Part shown: positions 53,901 to 57,740 of the stretch, one piece after another
Layout of the letters: each line of letters opens with the position of its first letter
Numbering within the stretch: position 1 is the stretch's first letter
Assembly (NCBI GenBank): GCA_036362985.1
Contig: JAYGXS010000009.1
Coordinates: forward strand, 17,854,750 to 17,918,749
Origin: Ligula intestinalis
Lineage: Eukaryota; Platyhelminthes; Cestoda; Diphyllobothriidea; Diphyllobothriidae
Length of the DNA: 64,000 bases
Direction of reading: 5' to 3'
Notes under the pieces: model-generated
What the model saw: the letters and a program-made list of their open reading frames with translations, nothing else
The model's database searches: none
Told to the model about the DNA's origin: nothing
Made by a program: the position numbers and the translations under genes

Positions 53901-54242
53901 GACGTGAGAGATCTCGAGTTCAAAGCTCGGTGTGGTAGCAATTTCAGCGGCCAGACTGGGGTTAGGTATCACTAGCCGATGACGCCTAATAAGGCAGAAA
54001 AGGCCGTCCTAGTGTCCCATGTCTTTGTTGGTTATGTCCTTTTGCCTGTATACAAAAATGTGTAACTCTGAATAGCCAAGCGCTGAGGCCATCGTGACCG
54101 CCTGCCCGCGTACAGACGTGGGTTTATCCACTCACCTTACGTAGTCCAGGGGCTGGTACTTGAATATTTTGTGCAGGCTTGCCCACTGCTCAGTGAGCAT
54201 TATTCGCATATTCATCTCATTTTGGTTTTTTCGTGCCTTGGG
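11750..54242 (-). CDS. Anoctamin (TMEM16) family protein, 14 mapped exons, 5' end missing
   Basis: Ten-helix membrane protein of the anoctamin family, whose members are calcium-activated chloride channels or phospholipid scramblases of plasma or internal membranes. Exons (minus strand, 5' to 3'): 54242-54136, 46874-46740, 37239-37076, 34256-34099, 33985-33908, 27932-27768, 27653-27456, 22855-22758, 20289-20030, 18650-18498, 13755-13703, 13581-13406, 12599-12494, 11965-11750. All joins use AG acceptors and GT donors and keep frame, giving 2067 nt or 689 codons. Family landmarks in order are [77 protein letters not shown] and [11 protein letters not shown]. The six calcium ligands are present: N360/E364 (TM6), E450/E453 in EEYLEM (TM7), E482/D486 in EIRTD (TM8). 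The N-terminal cytoplasmic dimerisation region is absent and probably lies right of the window. Channel or scramblase activity, and the paralogue, cannot be decided from sequence. Confidence 0.93.
12494..12599 (-). CDS. Anoctamin exon, TM10 start
   Basis: Reads [20 protein letters not shown], then [15 protein letters not shown], matching Y.DYR..PW....Y.....FW..LAARLAFVI.F. The acceptor is TTCTCCAG and the donor GTGAGT. Confidence 0.92.
12720..12985. repeat. Dispersed repeat, pair with 1361-1610
   Basis: See the 1361 copy for shared blocks. It occupies the intergenic/intronic space between anoctamin exons 12599 and 13406 and has no conserved frame. Confidence 0.5.
13050..13280. repeat. AT-rich dispersed repeat, pair with 45030-45245
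   Basis: ATCAACAT(A/G)A, TTGC(T/G)CAGGT, GGAAATTCGACCT, TTTTAACGAAAA and ATGTAAAAGTA occur in the same order in both places. Confidence 0.5.
13406..13581 (-). CDS. Anoctamin exon, TM9 and following loop
   Basis: Reads [20 protein letters not shown], then [15 protein letters not shown]. This aligns with AFVI.FTSDFIPRLVY.YMYS..GTMHGFVN.TLS. It ends SEYCR, with the R codon split. NFSLS is a possible N-glycosylation site. The donor is GTGCGT. Confidence 0.93.
13703..13755 (-). CDS. Anoctamin micro-exon, 53 bp
   Basis: Encodes [18 protein letters not shown], matching the family segment IG.W..IL..I...A...N before TM9. The acceptor is TGCTTTTAG and the donor GTAGGC. A degraded inverted copy of this exon with its flanks lies at 21662-21873. 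Confidence 0.9.
14080..15650. other. Anoctamin intron, no further feature
   Basis: GC-rich, with short frames on both strands; none shows family resemblance. Confidence 0.4.
15682..15789 (+). CDS. Signal-peptide-like mini-ORF, copy 1
   Basis: 35 codons from [23 protein letters not shown], then [15 protein letters not shown], stop. The first 12-14 residues look like a secretion signal ending near TRA-QQ. The frame is also open upstream of the ATG. The region 15657-15750 is duplicated at 16827-16920 with few changes. It may be exon 1 of a small secreted protein; the product is not recognised. It lies antisense in the anoctamin intron 13755-18498. Confidence 0.3.
   Translation: MPVAVLCLLVDTRAQQVSLIQPKRFGVSLEGNALC
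16850..17023 (+). CDS. Signal-peptide-like mini-ORF, copy 2
   Basis: [20 protein letters not shown] then QPKR, followed by unrelated sequence, [18 protein letters not shown], and a stop. Versus copy 1 there is one conservative change (D to E) and one silent change (CTA to TTA Leu) in the shared part; similarity ends at CCGAAGAG. The sequence upstream has a CCATCCAG that could be a splice acceptor. Confidence 0.3.
17632..17662 (-). ncRNA. Hammerhead ribozyme motif, left arm
   Basis: Minus strand: stem I ACU/AGU, core CUGACGA, a weak stem II opening GGAA and closing UUUUC, GAAAC, triplet GUC with minimal stem III AC/GU. Core bases match the consensus; stem II is poorly paired. Confidence 0.45.
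17726..17759 (+). ncRNA. Hammerhead motif, right arm, damaged triplet
   Basis: CUGACGA and GAAAC are intact, but the cleavage triplet reads UUC rather than GUC, so the short stem III with AC is lost. Probably inactive. Confidence 0.35.
17855..17910. repeat. (AT)n microsatellite
   Basis: 28 AT units directly after the hammerhead-bearing inverted repeat. Confidence 0.95.
17940..18320 (-). mobile_element. Two adjacent SINE copies
   Basis: A head at 17940-18045 with AGTGCCTCAATGCTTAGAGC on the minus strand, and a fuller copy at 18115-18320. The latter keeps a perfect stem II UGGCU-UAUU-AGCCA and the CCAGUCUCUC tail, but its core is CUGUUGA and its box is GGAA. Confidence 0.6.
18498..18650 (-). 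CDS. Anoctamin exon, TM7-TM8 with calcium ligands E482/D486
   Basis: Reads [20 protein letters not shown], then [20 protein letters not shown] and [10 protein letters not shown]. This is one of the most conserved blocks of the family (QFGF.T.FV..FPLAPL.AL.NN..EIR.DA.K). The acceptor is CTTTTCAG and the donor GTCAGT. Confidence 0.93.
19345..19640. repeat. Fold-back (MITE-like) element
   Basis: Inverted arms 19345-19431 and 19556-19640 share CTGGTTCCCCAGCTCGTCTT and, further out, TTTGGGAT and GAAGAAAA, with about 125 bases between. Weaker complementarity continues on both sides to about 19250 and 19740. It has no coding capacity. Confidence 0.7.
20030..20289 (-). CDS. Anoctamin exon, TM6-TM7 loop and calcium ligands E450/E453
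   Basis: Begins [10 protein letters not shown] and carries a long basic, Ala-rich insert ([19 protein letters not shown]..). It ends [11 protein letters not shown], where the two glutamates match EYME of vertebrate anoctamins. The cytoplasmic loop is divergent in sequence. The acceptor is CTCCATTACAG and the donor GTGAGT. Confidence 0.9.
20548..21050 (+). pseudogene. Non-LTR retrotransposon reverse transcriptase fragment
   Basis: One frame with a single TAA at 20827 reads [20 protein letters not shown] (catalytic YADD), then [25 protein letters not shown] and a YGCECW motif. The order YADD.. LGA.. R-I-D-A.. CECW matches the element at 58.9-60.1 kb. The 5' end is missing and it is truncated after the thumb region. 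Confidence 0.8.
21662..21873 (+). pseudogene. Inverted decayed copy of an anoctamin exon and its intron flanks
   Basis: Similar in reverse to 13632-13885: shared blocks include TATGACCCA(T/C)CTTATTT, CTCACTCTTTGCCTTTTCTG and the donor side AATGTAGGCTTGCACATTTT. Inside, the 53-bp exon is shortened and its acceptor dinucleotide is followed by CATCTGGCGCTCCATC in place of TATCTGGTTCTCCATT. Intron flanks are copied, so this is a DNA-level duplication and not a retrocopy. It sits in another intron of the same gene, antisense to it. Confidence 0.8.
21944..22687 (-). pseudogene. Non-LTR retrotransposon 3' coding tail
   Basis: Two frames read [20 protein letters not shown] and [20 protein letters not shown], then [20 protein letters not shown]. 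These are the LGS..N..A.DEI..RI..AR and RRLRWFGHVLR blocks that follow the catalytic domain in RTE/CR1-like elements. Frames change near 22430. It is related to, but distinct from, the plus-strand elements at 20.5 and 59 kb. It ends 71 bp from an anoctamin exon. Confidence 0.8.
22758..22855 (-). CDS. Anoctamin exon, TM6 with calcium ligands N360 and E364
   Basis: Reads [20 protein letters not shown], then [13 protein letters not shown]. It aligns with GGC..EL.IQL.IIM.GKQ...N..E of the family; N and E four residues apart are the TM6 calcium ligands. A LINE tail (21944-22687) starts 71 bp downstream in the same intron orientation. Confidence 0.92.
23165..25590. other. Anoctamin intron, no gene recognised
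   Basis: AT-rich with short CT runs (24627, 25498). Bases 24012-24062 on the minus strand contain GTGGGTTCGACTCCCA, a tRNA T-arm-like hairpin, but no complete tRNA. Confidence 0.4.
25600..25965 (+). repeat. GC-rich dispersed repeat, copy C
   Basis: Same block order: GTGAAGTCGACCCTCAGCGC, GGTGCGCTAAAAGCCGTGGC, GAGAGTCAGGCTCAATGGCT, TTGTGGCCTTCATAGCGCTC. Partial relatives lie at 39655-39760 (minus), 44755-44880 and 45285-45335 (plus). Confidence 0.6.
26766..26945 (+). mobile_element. tRNA-derived SINE with hammerhead body
   Basis: The tRNA-like head carries box A (GGCTCAGTGGTTAGGG) and a box B-like GCAAGTTCGAGGC. The body follows as GGTATGACGGG, CTGATGA, GGCTAATAAACC, GAAATGGTCATTCCAGTC, then CTCCCTTGTCTTTGTC. 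This is the most complete copy here. The pol III promoter is inferred from the boxes. Confidence 0.8.
26856..26900 (+). ncRNA. Hammerhead fold in SINE body
   Basis: Stem I GACGGG/CCAGUC (one mismatch), core CUGAUGA, stem II UGGCU-AAUA-AACCA (one mismatch), GAA, self-complementary AUGG/UCAU as stem III, U at the cleavage position, then the stem I return strand. The loopless stem III implies dimer action, if it is active. Confidence 0.6.
27456..27653 (-). CDS. Anoctamin exon, TM4-TM5 region
   Basis: Reads [20 protein letters not shown], then [39 protein letters not shown]. This matches the core EVYG..A..LT..E..RT...YE..L..K.FL..FVN.Y...FYIAF of anoctamins. It is 66 codons. The acceptor is CCTCCAG and the donor GTGCGT. 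Confidence 0.93.
27768..27932 (-). CDS. Anoctamin exon, TM3-TM4
   Basis: Reads [35 protein letters not shown], then [20 protein letters not shown]. It is 55 codons in phase 0 and hydrophobic throughout, as expected for this part of the fold. The donor is GTGAGT, and a 114-bp intron follows. Confidence 0.9.
28014..29681 (+). pseudogene. Penelope-like element, RT plus GIY-YIG endonuclease, two stops
   Basis: A single frame of 556 codons carries both halves of a Penelope-like protein. Reverse transcriptase motifs are [31 protein letters not shown] (motif A), [17 protein letters not shown] (motif B), YGRYVDDIF (catalytic YVDD) and FLDVLLRR. The GIY-YIG domain reads [20 protein letters not shown] then KRVSEH. 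In-frame stops at about 28476 (TAA) and 29022 (TAG) break it. No ATG is visible, and the region upstream of 28014 has an in-frame TGA, so the 5' part is missing. It lies in the anoctamin intron between 27932 and 33908, antisense to the gene. Few lesions suggest a fairly recent insertion. Confidence 0.9.
29682..29902 (+). repeat. Presumed 3' untranslated tail of the Penelope-like element
   Basis: About 220 bases after the GIY-YIG frame, C-rich at first and then AT-rich, running into an (AT)n tract at 29903. No gene is seen. The boundary of the element is inferred. Confidence 0.4.
29903..29930. repeat. (AT)n microsatellite
   Basis: 14 units between the Penelope-like tail and the hammerhead island. 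Similar tracts lie at 30101-30126, 30158-30170 and 31104-31120. Confidence 0.95.
30015..30073 (+). ncRNA. Type I hammerhead ribozyme, second copy
   Basis: Same sequence as 31030-31088 except in stem III, which here reads ACAU/CUGU with one mismatch. Identity extends from the CTGGTGTTCAGGG side into CCCCAGATGCTGTCAT, about 110 bases. Both copies run into (AT)n tracts. Confidence 0.65.
30247..30277 (-). ncRNA. Hammerhead ribozyme motif, Penelope type
   Basis: Minus strand: CUGAUGA, stem II GGAAAAUA-GUG-UAUUUCC, GAAAC, triplet GUC. The TGA inside the core is also the stop codon of the long minus-strand frame ending at 30274. A TTC-rich stretch follows within 60 bases, as at the other Penelope-type copies. 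Stem I pairs weakly. Confidence 0.55.
30274..31024 (-). CDS. Unrecognised GC-rich open frame ending in a hammerhead
   Basis: About 250 codons open from just after a TGA near 31027 to a TGA at 30274, with no ATG near the start. The product is hydrophilic, rich in R, T, S and P, and ends [18 protein letters not shown] recognise no domain. The stop codon sits inside a hammerhead core, and a second hammerhead of another type (31030-31088, opposite strand) overlaps the start. It may be the leading ORF of a Penelope-like or retrozyme-like element; chance openness in GC-rich DNA is also possible. Confidence 0.3.
31030..31088 (+). ncRNA. Type I hammerhead ribozyme, complete fold
   Basis: Stem I has two helices: outer GGGU/ACCC and inner CUUGG/UCAAG, with a small internal loop. 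Then core CUGAUGA (31043-31049), stem II GGCU-AAUA-AGCC, GAA, stem III ACAG-UU-CUGU, and A at the cleavage position (31077). The only flaw is an A-C pair at the base of stem II. This is the best ribozyme candidate in the window. Confidence 0.75.
31266..32060. mobile_element. Fold-back element with GAA tract, Penelope-related
   Basis: The left arm (31432-31535) and right arm (31930-32027) are reverse complements over about 95 bases, from CCACTGGAACAA through CTGAAGTTTCGG to GCAGATAAGG. The right arm keeps GAAACGTCAGGACAATAAA, but the upstream half of the hammerhead is lost. The segment at 31266-31320 matches, in reverse, the Penelope-like ORF start at 46.3 kb. A (GAA)n tract lies between them. 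Confidence 0.55.
31317..31430. repeat. (GAA)n tract
   Basis: About 35 imperfect GAA units. On the minus strand it is the (TTC)n serine tract found before the Penelope-like ORF starts. Confidence 0.9.
32055..32165 (-). mobile_element. SINE fragment
   Basis: Minus strand: GGTTCGAACCTCGGGTGGGGC, reading on to CTGACGA and GGCTAATAAACC. The sequence is cut before GAAA, where it joins the Penelope-related fold-back. Confidence 0.5.
32590..33060 (+). repeat. GC-rich dispersed repeat, copy A
   Basis: Contains GTGAGGTCGACCCTCGGC, GGTGCGCTAAAAGCCGTGGC, GAGTCAGGCTGCAACGGCTC and AATGTGGCCTTTATGGCGCT. These four blocks recur in the same order in the copies at 25.6 and 33.3 kb. Internal open frames are not conserved between copies. 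Confidence 0.65.
33335..33655 (+). repeat. GC-rich dispersed repeat, copy B
   Basis: GTGAGATCGACGACTCGGC, ATGCGCTAAAAGCCATGGCT, GAGAGTCAGGCTGTATCGGC and AATGTGGCCTTTATGACAC follow copy A after about 270 bases, giving a near-tandem pair. Confidence 0.65.
33908..33985 (-). CDS. Anoctamin exon, 26 codons
   Basis: Reads [14 protein letters not shown] then [12 protein letters not shown]. It starts and ends in phase 0. The acceptor is GCCCACAG and the donor GTAGGT. The position and the basic-aromatic-hydrophobic pattern match the start of TM3 in the family. Confidence 0.88.
34099..34256 (-). CDS. Anoctamin exon, TM2 end and cytoplasmic loop
   Basis: Reads [20 protein letters not shown], then [15 protein letters not shown], matching the family motif ATFMEHWKR..L.Y.WDL followed by the RPEY region. 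The acceptor is TTGTTTCAG and the donor GTAGGC. It ends on a codon boundary, and the following intron is only 113 bp. Confidence 0.9.
34400..36840. other. Anoctamin intron, no gene recognised
   Basis: Mostly AT-rich. The frame at 35947-36177 has no recognisable similarity or splice support. Confidence 0.4.
37076..37239 (-). CDS. Anoctamin exon, cysteine-rich first extracellular loop
   Basis: Reads [20 protein letters not shown], then [20 protein letters not shown] and [15 protein letters not shown]. It corresponds to the loop with paired cysteines (CPLCD..CSYW in vertebrates) and the start of TM2 (FFSIFMALWA). The acceptor is CATACAG and the donor GTAAGC. Confidence 0.92.
37529..37690 (+). 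mobile_element. tRNA-derived SINE with hammerhead body
   Basis: The clearest tRNA head: box A TGGCTCAATGGTTAGAGCG and box B GGTTCAAGTCCC. The body holds CTGATGA at 37622 and GAAATGATCATT, where stem III is AUGA/UCAU, still self-complementary though the middle pair differs from other copies. Stem I pairs poorly here. Confidence 0.8.
38564..38603 (+). ncRNA. Hammerhead ribozyme motif, Penelope type
   Basis: Stem I UCG/CGA, core CUGAAGA (position 7 is free in the consensus), stem II GGACAC-CUGUAA-GUGUUC, GAAA, self-complementary AGCU as stem III, triplet CUC. Stem III differs from the ACGU of the other copies yet still pairs with itself. About 60 bases on comes a TTC-rich serine tract and a Penelope-like ORF start at 38650-38700. 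Confidence 0.6.
38637..38719 (+). pseudogene. Penelope-like ORF start fragment
   Basis: Encodes [20 protein letters not shown], which resembles the segment after the serine tract at 46.3 kb. It stops at 38719. The fragment is short and is identified only by this comparison. Confidence 0.35.
39000..41100. other. Anoctamin intron, no gene recognised
   Basis: Holds the partial GC-rich repeat at 39655 and a (TC)n tract at 41097-41117; nothing else is supportable. Confidence 0.4.
39655..39760 (-). repeat. GC-rich dispersed repeat, partial copy
   Basis: Minus strand: GAGAGTCAGGCTCAATGGCT, CCTTCTTAATGTGGCCTCTA, TGGCGCTCCCACACGG, as in copies A-C. Confidence 0.55.
41190..41345 (-). mobile_element. 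SINE body with hammerhead core
   Basis: Minus strand (complement of 41282-41324): GCUGG, CUGAUGA, AGGCUAAUAAGGCA, GAAAUGACCC, then CUAGC, which can pair with GCUGG as stem I. The head is missing. Confidence 0.55.
41362..41535 (+). mobile_element. SINE copy, core damaged
   Basis: Box A-like CGTAGCACAGTGGTCAGG; the body has CTGATAA and GTCAGAAATTGGCCATTCCC, then CTCCTTTATCTTTGTC. It runs opposite to the copy ending at 41345. Confidence 0.55.
41550..44500. other. Anoctamin intron, no gene recognised
   Basis: GC-rich stretches with G or C runs and short frames; no motif recognised. Confidence 0.4.
44421..44440. repeat. Poly-C run
   Basis: 20 C. Other homopolymer C/G runs: 3797-3808 (G), 37966-37975 (C), 52792-52803 (C), 54541-54557 (G), 55747-55768 (C) and 55821-55835 (C). 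The cluster at 55.74-55.84 kb may include base-calling error. Confidence 0.9.
44520..44645 (+). mobile_element. SINE body with hammerhead core
   Basis: CTGATGA at 44577, CGGCAAGGCTTCC, GAAATGGCCATTTC and ATCCCTTGTCTTTGTC. Stem III AUGG/CCAU is intact, and stem II is altered. The head is mostly lost. Confidence 0.55.
45361..46060 (+). repeat. Two related GC-rich repeat units
   Basis: GAGAGTGCGTTAGCTGCAA with ACAA(C/G)TCTACTAAC and CCACG(T/C)GCAAGT occurs at 45571-45625 and again at 45965-46033. Each is followed by CTTG(C/T)GGAG. No gene is seen. Confidence 0.5.
46147..46183 (-). ncRNA. Decayed hammerhead copy, left arm
   Basis: Mirror of the right-arm motif. CUGAUGA is intact (complement of 46174-46180) but the GAAAC box reads AAAAC and stem II no longer pairs well. 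Probably inactive. Confidence 0.4.
46213..46254 (+). ncRNA. Hammerhead ribozyme motif, Penelope type, right arm
   Basis: Stem I GUCU/AGGC, core CUGAUGA at 46217, stem II AUCCG-CAA-CGGAU, GAAAC, then cleavage triplet GUC with a two-base stem III (AC/GU). One extra base follows the CUGAUGA core. Such minimal stem III hammerheads are known in Penelope-like elements, where they are thought to act as dimers. Confidence 0.6.
46301..46640 (+). pseudogene. Penelope-like N-terminal coding fragment
   Basis: After a (CTT)n serine tract the sequence reads [20 protein letters not shown]. After a frame change near 46440 it reads [20 protein letters not shown]. The same start ([17 protein letters not shown]) follows another hammerhead at 38.65 kb, and a minus-strand relative lies at 31266-31320. 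I infer this is the start of a Penelope-like ORF; it contains no catalytic motif. Confidence 0.45.
46740..46874 (-). CDS. Anoctamin exon with TM1
   Basis: Begins in the R codon and reads [20 protein letters not shown], then [18 protein letters not shown]. This is the [14 protein letters not shown] signature and first helix of the family. The acceptor is TTTGTTTCAG, and the donor GTACGT falls after the two bases AT. The intron on the 5' side is about 7.3 kb and the one on the 3' side about 9.5 kb. Confidence 0.92.
47000..49230. other. Anoctamin intron, no gene recognised
   Basis: Upstream part of the Penelope-like fragment at 49.2 kb might reach into this region, but no reverse transcriptase motif is visible. 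Confidence 0.4.
49237..49822 (+). pseudogene. Penelope-like GIY-YIG fragment, decayed
   Basis: The frame from 49410 reads [20 protein letters not shown], then [20 protein letters not shown]. This is the same family as the endonuclease at 29.2 kb ([20 protein letters not shown]) but clearly diverged. Preceding bases in the same frame resemble the linker before the endonuclease. Reverse transcriptase is not recognisable upstream. Confidence 0.7.
49830..53630. other. Anoctamin intron, no gene recognised
   Basis: Only the SINE at 51560 is supportable. Confidence 0.4.
51560..51720 (+). mobile_element. SINE with well-kept tRNA head
   Basis: Box A-like GCGGCTCAATATTGGG and perfect box B GGTTCGAATCCC. 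The tail is GTCTCCCTTGTCCATC, but the CUGAUGA core is not recognisable. Confidence 0.5.
53640..53725 (+). mobile_element. SINE body, head missing, second subfamily
   Basis: The hammerhead fold at 53649-53693 has perfect stem I CACUAG/CUAGUG, stem II GCCU/AGGC and self-complementary stem III AAGG/CCUU, again with CCGAUGA as core. The tail is GTCCGCTGTCTTTGCTGG. A near-duplicate of the 53.97 kb body. Confidence 0.65.
53868..54060 (+). mobile_element. tRNA-derived SINE, second subfamily
   Basis: Box A TAGCTCAACTGTTAGGACG and a box B-like GAGTTCAAAGCTC, then the body CACTAG, CCGATGA, GCCTAATAAGGC, GAAAAGG. The body is nearly identical to the partial copy at 53640-53725. It ends just before the anoctamin exon at 54136. 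Confidence 0.75.
53970..54014 (+). ncRNA. Hammerhead fold in SINE, second subfamily
   Basis: Stem I CACUAG/CUAGUG is perfect, stem II GCCU-AAUA-AGGC is perfect, and GAAA is present. Stem III AAGG/CCGU has a mismatch. The core reads CCGAUGA in place of CUGAUGA, which should impair cleavage. Confidence 0.5.
54136..54242 (-). CDS. Anoctamin exon (first one visible)
   Basis: Encodes [12 protein letters not shown] then [18 protein letters not shown]; the last two bases AG are completed to R by the next exon. The acceptor is a C-rich tract ending CTGCAG and the donor is GTGAG. EWA-FYKYQPLD is the segment just before the first membrane region in anoctamins. It begins at phase 0, so at least one coding exon must precede it. 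Confidence 0.9.
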
Positions 54243-54399
54243 CTGCAGGGGGGAGACGGTAGCGATGACAGCGACGTCGAGGGCACGAGAGGGTGGGGGA
54301 GAGAAGGTAGAGAAGAAAACAGCATGATAAAAAAGCAGGCATCCAATAAGCCTTAACGACGACAAAAACAAGTGTGTGCCCAGGGATGGGGGGAGGGGG

Positions 54400-55900
54400 T
54401 GACATAGTGCTCATGCGCGAATGTTGGTGCAGTTGCGAGAAATTTGTTTAAAGCACCATGCGGGCTGTTTAGCGGTCTACTTGGCACGCATACACTTTCA
54501 CATGGATGTAAGCATGCCATGGGAGGTTAGTGAGCGCGACTGGGGGGGGGGGGGGGGTCGGTGAGGGCAGAAATGAGGATTATTTTGAAGTGCTGGGTTT
54601 ACATCAAAAGACACACACAGCCTCACAACGACCATCTAAGAAAACAATTGTTGGGACTGAAGGGTGGAGGAGAAGAGATTGGAAGCCGGACAAATCAGAC
54701 ATGCCGCGGTTGGTTTGAATTGAAAAGGGTGAATAATCGCACTCGTTAACTCCATAAGGCAGGAGCGCGATTAGGTTTATTTGAAAAATTGATCGCATCC
54801 TTAGTGAGGTCGCTCATCCTCTCCACTCTGAGCTAATGGCTGTGAGGTCTTCCCGTACTATGCGCCAAAGTTTCCGTCATACGTCTTGCCGTAAATCGGC
54901 ATAACAGCAGTCTGTGCTCTCATTCCTAGCACGCGACCTCACACGTGAAGAAACGGAAATACAGAAGTTGAAAGCCGACCTTTCTGCGTAAAATATCGTG
55001 TAAACCTTTAAACTTTGAGTATTCTGTGAAGTTTTACCTTATCTTGTCCCTTGCTCTCCGTGAATACAGCCATTTTTGCTGAAAATTTTGGATATTGCAC
55101 TTAAAATAAAGCATTTTTTCTCGCTCTCAAAAAGTGATGAAAGGTACGATGTCGGGCTAGAAACGCCGGATGAACGTGGAGCGCCTGTCAGTCTGATATG
55201 TTTTTTTGTAATAAAAAACGTCTAAATGTGTTCCAGTGTTGTAGCATGACCCCTTCCATCTGCTACTTGATGGAGCACTAGAACTCACTCAGCCCACGGC
55301 TCCTGGGACTTCGAGTTGGCCAGAGTCTGTAGGTGTACGGAACAGGCAACAATAGAGTTTGACGGGTGTGCAATTATGACTCAAGTATGGGTATTAGGGG
55401 ATAGGCCTGCGCACCGTCGGGACAGAGAGATACCGGAAAAAATGACATACAGCAGAGTGGCAAGTACGCAACCTATCCTACAGGCTTGATCAGATTGTTT
55501 TTGGTTCTGCTATTTGGAACTAGAACGCAAAAAAATGGTAGACAAAGGGGTCGGCAGTAGTAGGTTTCATTTAGTTCTCAGATGAACCAGAGTCACGGTT
55601 ACAAGACGTCAACACGCAGAGCTTGCGCCGCCTGCCAGTGCACACTACCTTCATGCACGTGACCTTCACAGGCACAAACTAGCCAATCACTGGGCGGTAT
55701 GTGCGTGTGCGTATGTTGTTTGCACTGATTACTCACTCGTCACCAGCCCCCCCCCCCCCCCCCCCCCCGGTTCCCCCCCACCCCAAGGCGCTCCCAGAGG
55801 GGGGAAACCCAAAGGCCCCACCCCCCCCCCCCCCCCAAGGGCTAAACTAGACGAGGACTTGAGAGAGGCTTTGCAGCTACAGGCGGCACGCGCATCAGGA
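54400..55900. other. No gene recognised upstream of the first visible anoctamin exon
   Basis: Searched by eye on the minus strand for the family N-terminal motif (a FPLHD-like segment) and found none. It includes the G and C runs. Confidence 0.4.
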
Positions 55901-55929
55901 TAAGCAGAATCCAGTGGAGCCGAGGCCTA

Positions 55930-56728
55930 ATGCGCAGACCCACGGCACTTCCCAATATCTGTGGCGTCCTTCAAGATTCTGTCTTATTCTCTCATTTATT
56001 CTCGGTGCACACGGATGACTTCAGATCGCCAAATGAATGTTTAAAGGTTAAATTTGCTGATGAGATGATAATCGGTCATCGTCTTATTAATCACAGAAAT
56101 ATCTGCAGGTCTTAAAAGATGGTCTGGAGCCCGTCTCAGCATAGCTGTTGACAAACAGTTTTCCATTGAATAATAATAATGATAATAAATCAGCCCAGTG
56201 CGTTTTCCGACTGCGACTCTCCTTCTCTCTCTCAGTACTGAATCCGTAAAGATTCTGTCCAGCAAAGTATTTGCTGTCCGGTCCCGAGCCAATCTTTAAT
56301 TCACCCTTTATGCTGAAACTCTTTTTCCTCAAATTTGTAAAATTCTTTACTGCATCCCAAAGCTGGCAATGAATAAATGCCGGCATATTTCCCCTCATTC
56401 TCCACTATTCTCCGTTGATTTTTCCAGCCCTGCTTAAAAACGAATTGCTGACCTTTAGACGTATTCTCCGAATGCTCTCCTTCTACTACCTCATGCTACT
56501 TTAGCTAATCTTATCAGACAACGACACATGAGAAGGGTCAAACAATTTGTTGATCAAAATCGTCTTGATGTTGTCCATTCCCTCTACTCAGACCTAAAGA
56601 AGGCAAAGTCCTCTCGTCCCATGCATCGAGGCATCCGACATAGTTCTTGGCATATCAGTCTTCTGTACTGCCATTTCTGGCACGTGTGGACTGAATTGCG
56701 GAAAATGATTTTGGAACTGTCTCCATAA
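55930..56728 (+). pseudogene. Degenerate LINE reverse transcriptase
   Basis: The frame reads GVLQDSVLFSHLFSVHTDDF, then CLKVKFADEMIIGHR. This is recognisable as G.PQGSVLSPLLFSLYTDDF..LKYADD with the aspartate pair changed to DE. Later frames up to 56728 look like the tail of the same ORF. CR1/Jockey-like order; several frameshifts. Confidence 0.65.
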
Positions 56729-56774
56729 TAGAAGTGGGCTCTATGTTAGTCGTTAGTTTGGTAGTATTCCCGGT

Positions 56775-56940
56775 AGAGAAAGACTAGAATGACCGTTTCT
56801 GGTTTATAAGCCGTCATTAGCCAGTCATGCCCAGACTCACGTGACGATATAACCGAGCCGTGAAGTCGCAACCCCTTTGGGCAGAGTCAAACGTCCTAAC
56901 CATTGAGCCACGAGCTCGTTGTCTTGCCGGTTTCGGTCAG
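56775..56940 (-). mobile_element. tRNA-derived SINE with hammerhead body
   Basis: Minus strand: a head with GTGGCTCAATGGTTAGGACG, then a hammerhead fold (complement of 56782-56826) with fully paired stem I GACUGG/CUAGUC, stem II CGGCU-UAUA-AACCA and GAAACGG. The core is changed to CUAAUGA. Confidence 0.7.
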
Positions 56941-57629
56941 GGTATATTGACAATACTGCCTGCCTGCTTCCAGTTGTTACGGCTGGCAGGGCCTCTGTCG
57001 AGATCCAAGGCAGAGCAGGACAGAAGATTCATGGATGAGAGCCGTTAGATTCTTCCATCACTGGTCTCAGTGAATGGGGGGGGCGTTTGCTGCTGAACAT
57101 GTTCTCTCTCTCTCTGTTTATCTTAATTGCGCTTTGAAAGCAAGCTGTAATGCGGTCTTCCGGTCGGGAGACCGCCTGTTTTAAGGTGCCTTGACGGTCG
57201 GCGATGGTAGAAAAGTAGGTATTCGGTTAAGGTCAAAGGAGCAGTAGGTCAGTCAGTCGACGTAAGTATGACCCCATTGCACACACAGGTATCACCGAGA
57301 GATAGTGAATGGCGGCTTCTGCCATCTCATGGCATTAACATGAGAGGACAACCGGCAAAAAAACATTCAACCATCAGCAGCAGCCAAGAAGATGAAAAGA
57401 TTTTATCCAGAAAGAATCCAGGCGAAAAACTGTCTTTGATTTCAGACTACACACAAACACGATAGAGAAAAGCGTTGACGAAAGTCATGTAATGTTATCC
57501 TACAGTCACGAGAAGATTAAAAAAGCGCAAAAAACACGATTTTTATGCATACTTTGAGGTAAAACCAGTGCCGAATGTATGCAAAATTGCAAAAAAGATA
57601 TCTGCAATCTAGTTTCTTTCGTGAGTTAA

Positions 57630-57740
57630 AGCTTCTTCTCCAATGAACTAGCGTACTATTATTACCGCCTTTTCTGTACCCACACTGATGATTTGAAATG
57701 GTCAAATGAATCTTTGTATGTTAAATATATGCTGAAAAGA
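57630..57740 (+). pseudogene. Short LINE RT fragment
   Basis: A plus frame reads LFCTHTDDLKWSNESLYVKY. This parallels FSVHTDDFRSPNECLKVKF of the 55.9 kb fragment, so it is a second, more decayed piece of the same LINE family. Confidence 0.45.
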
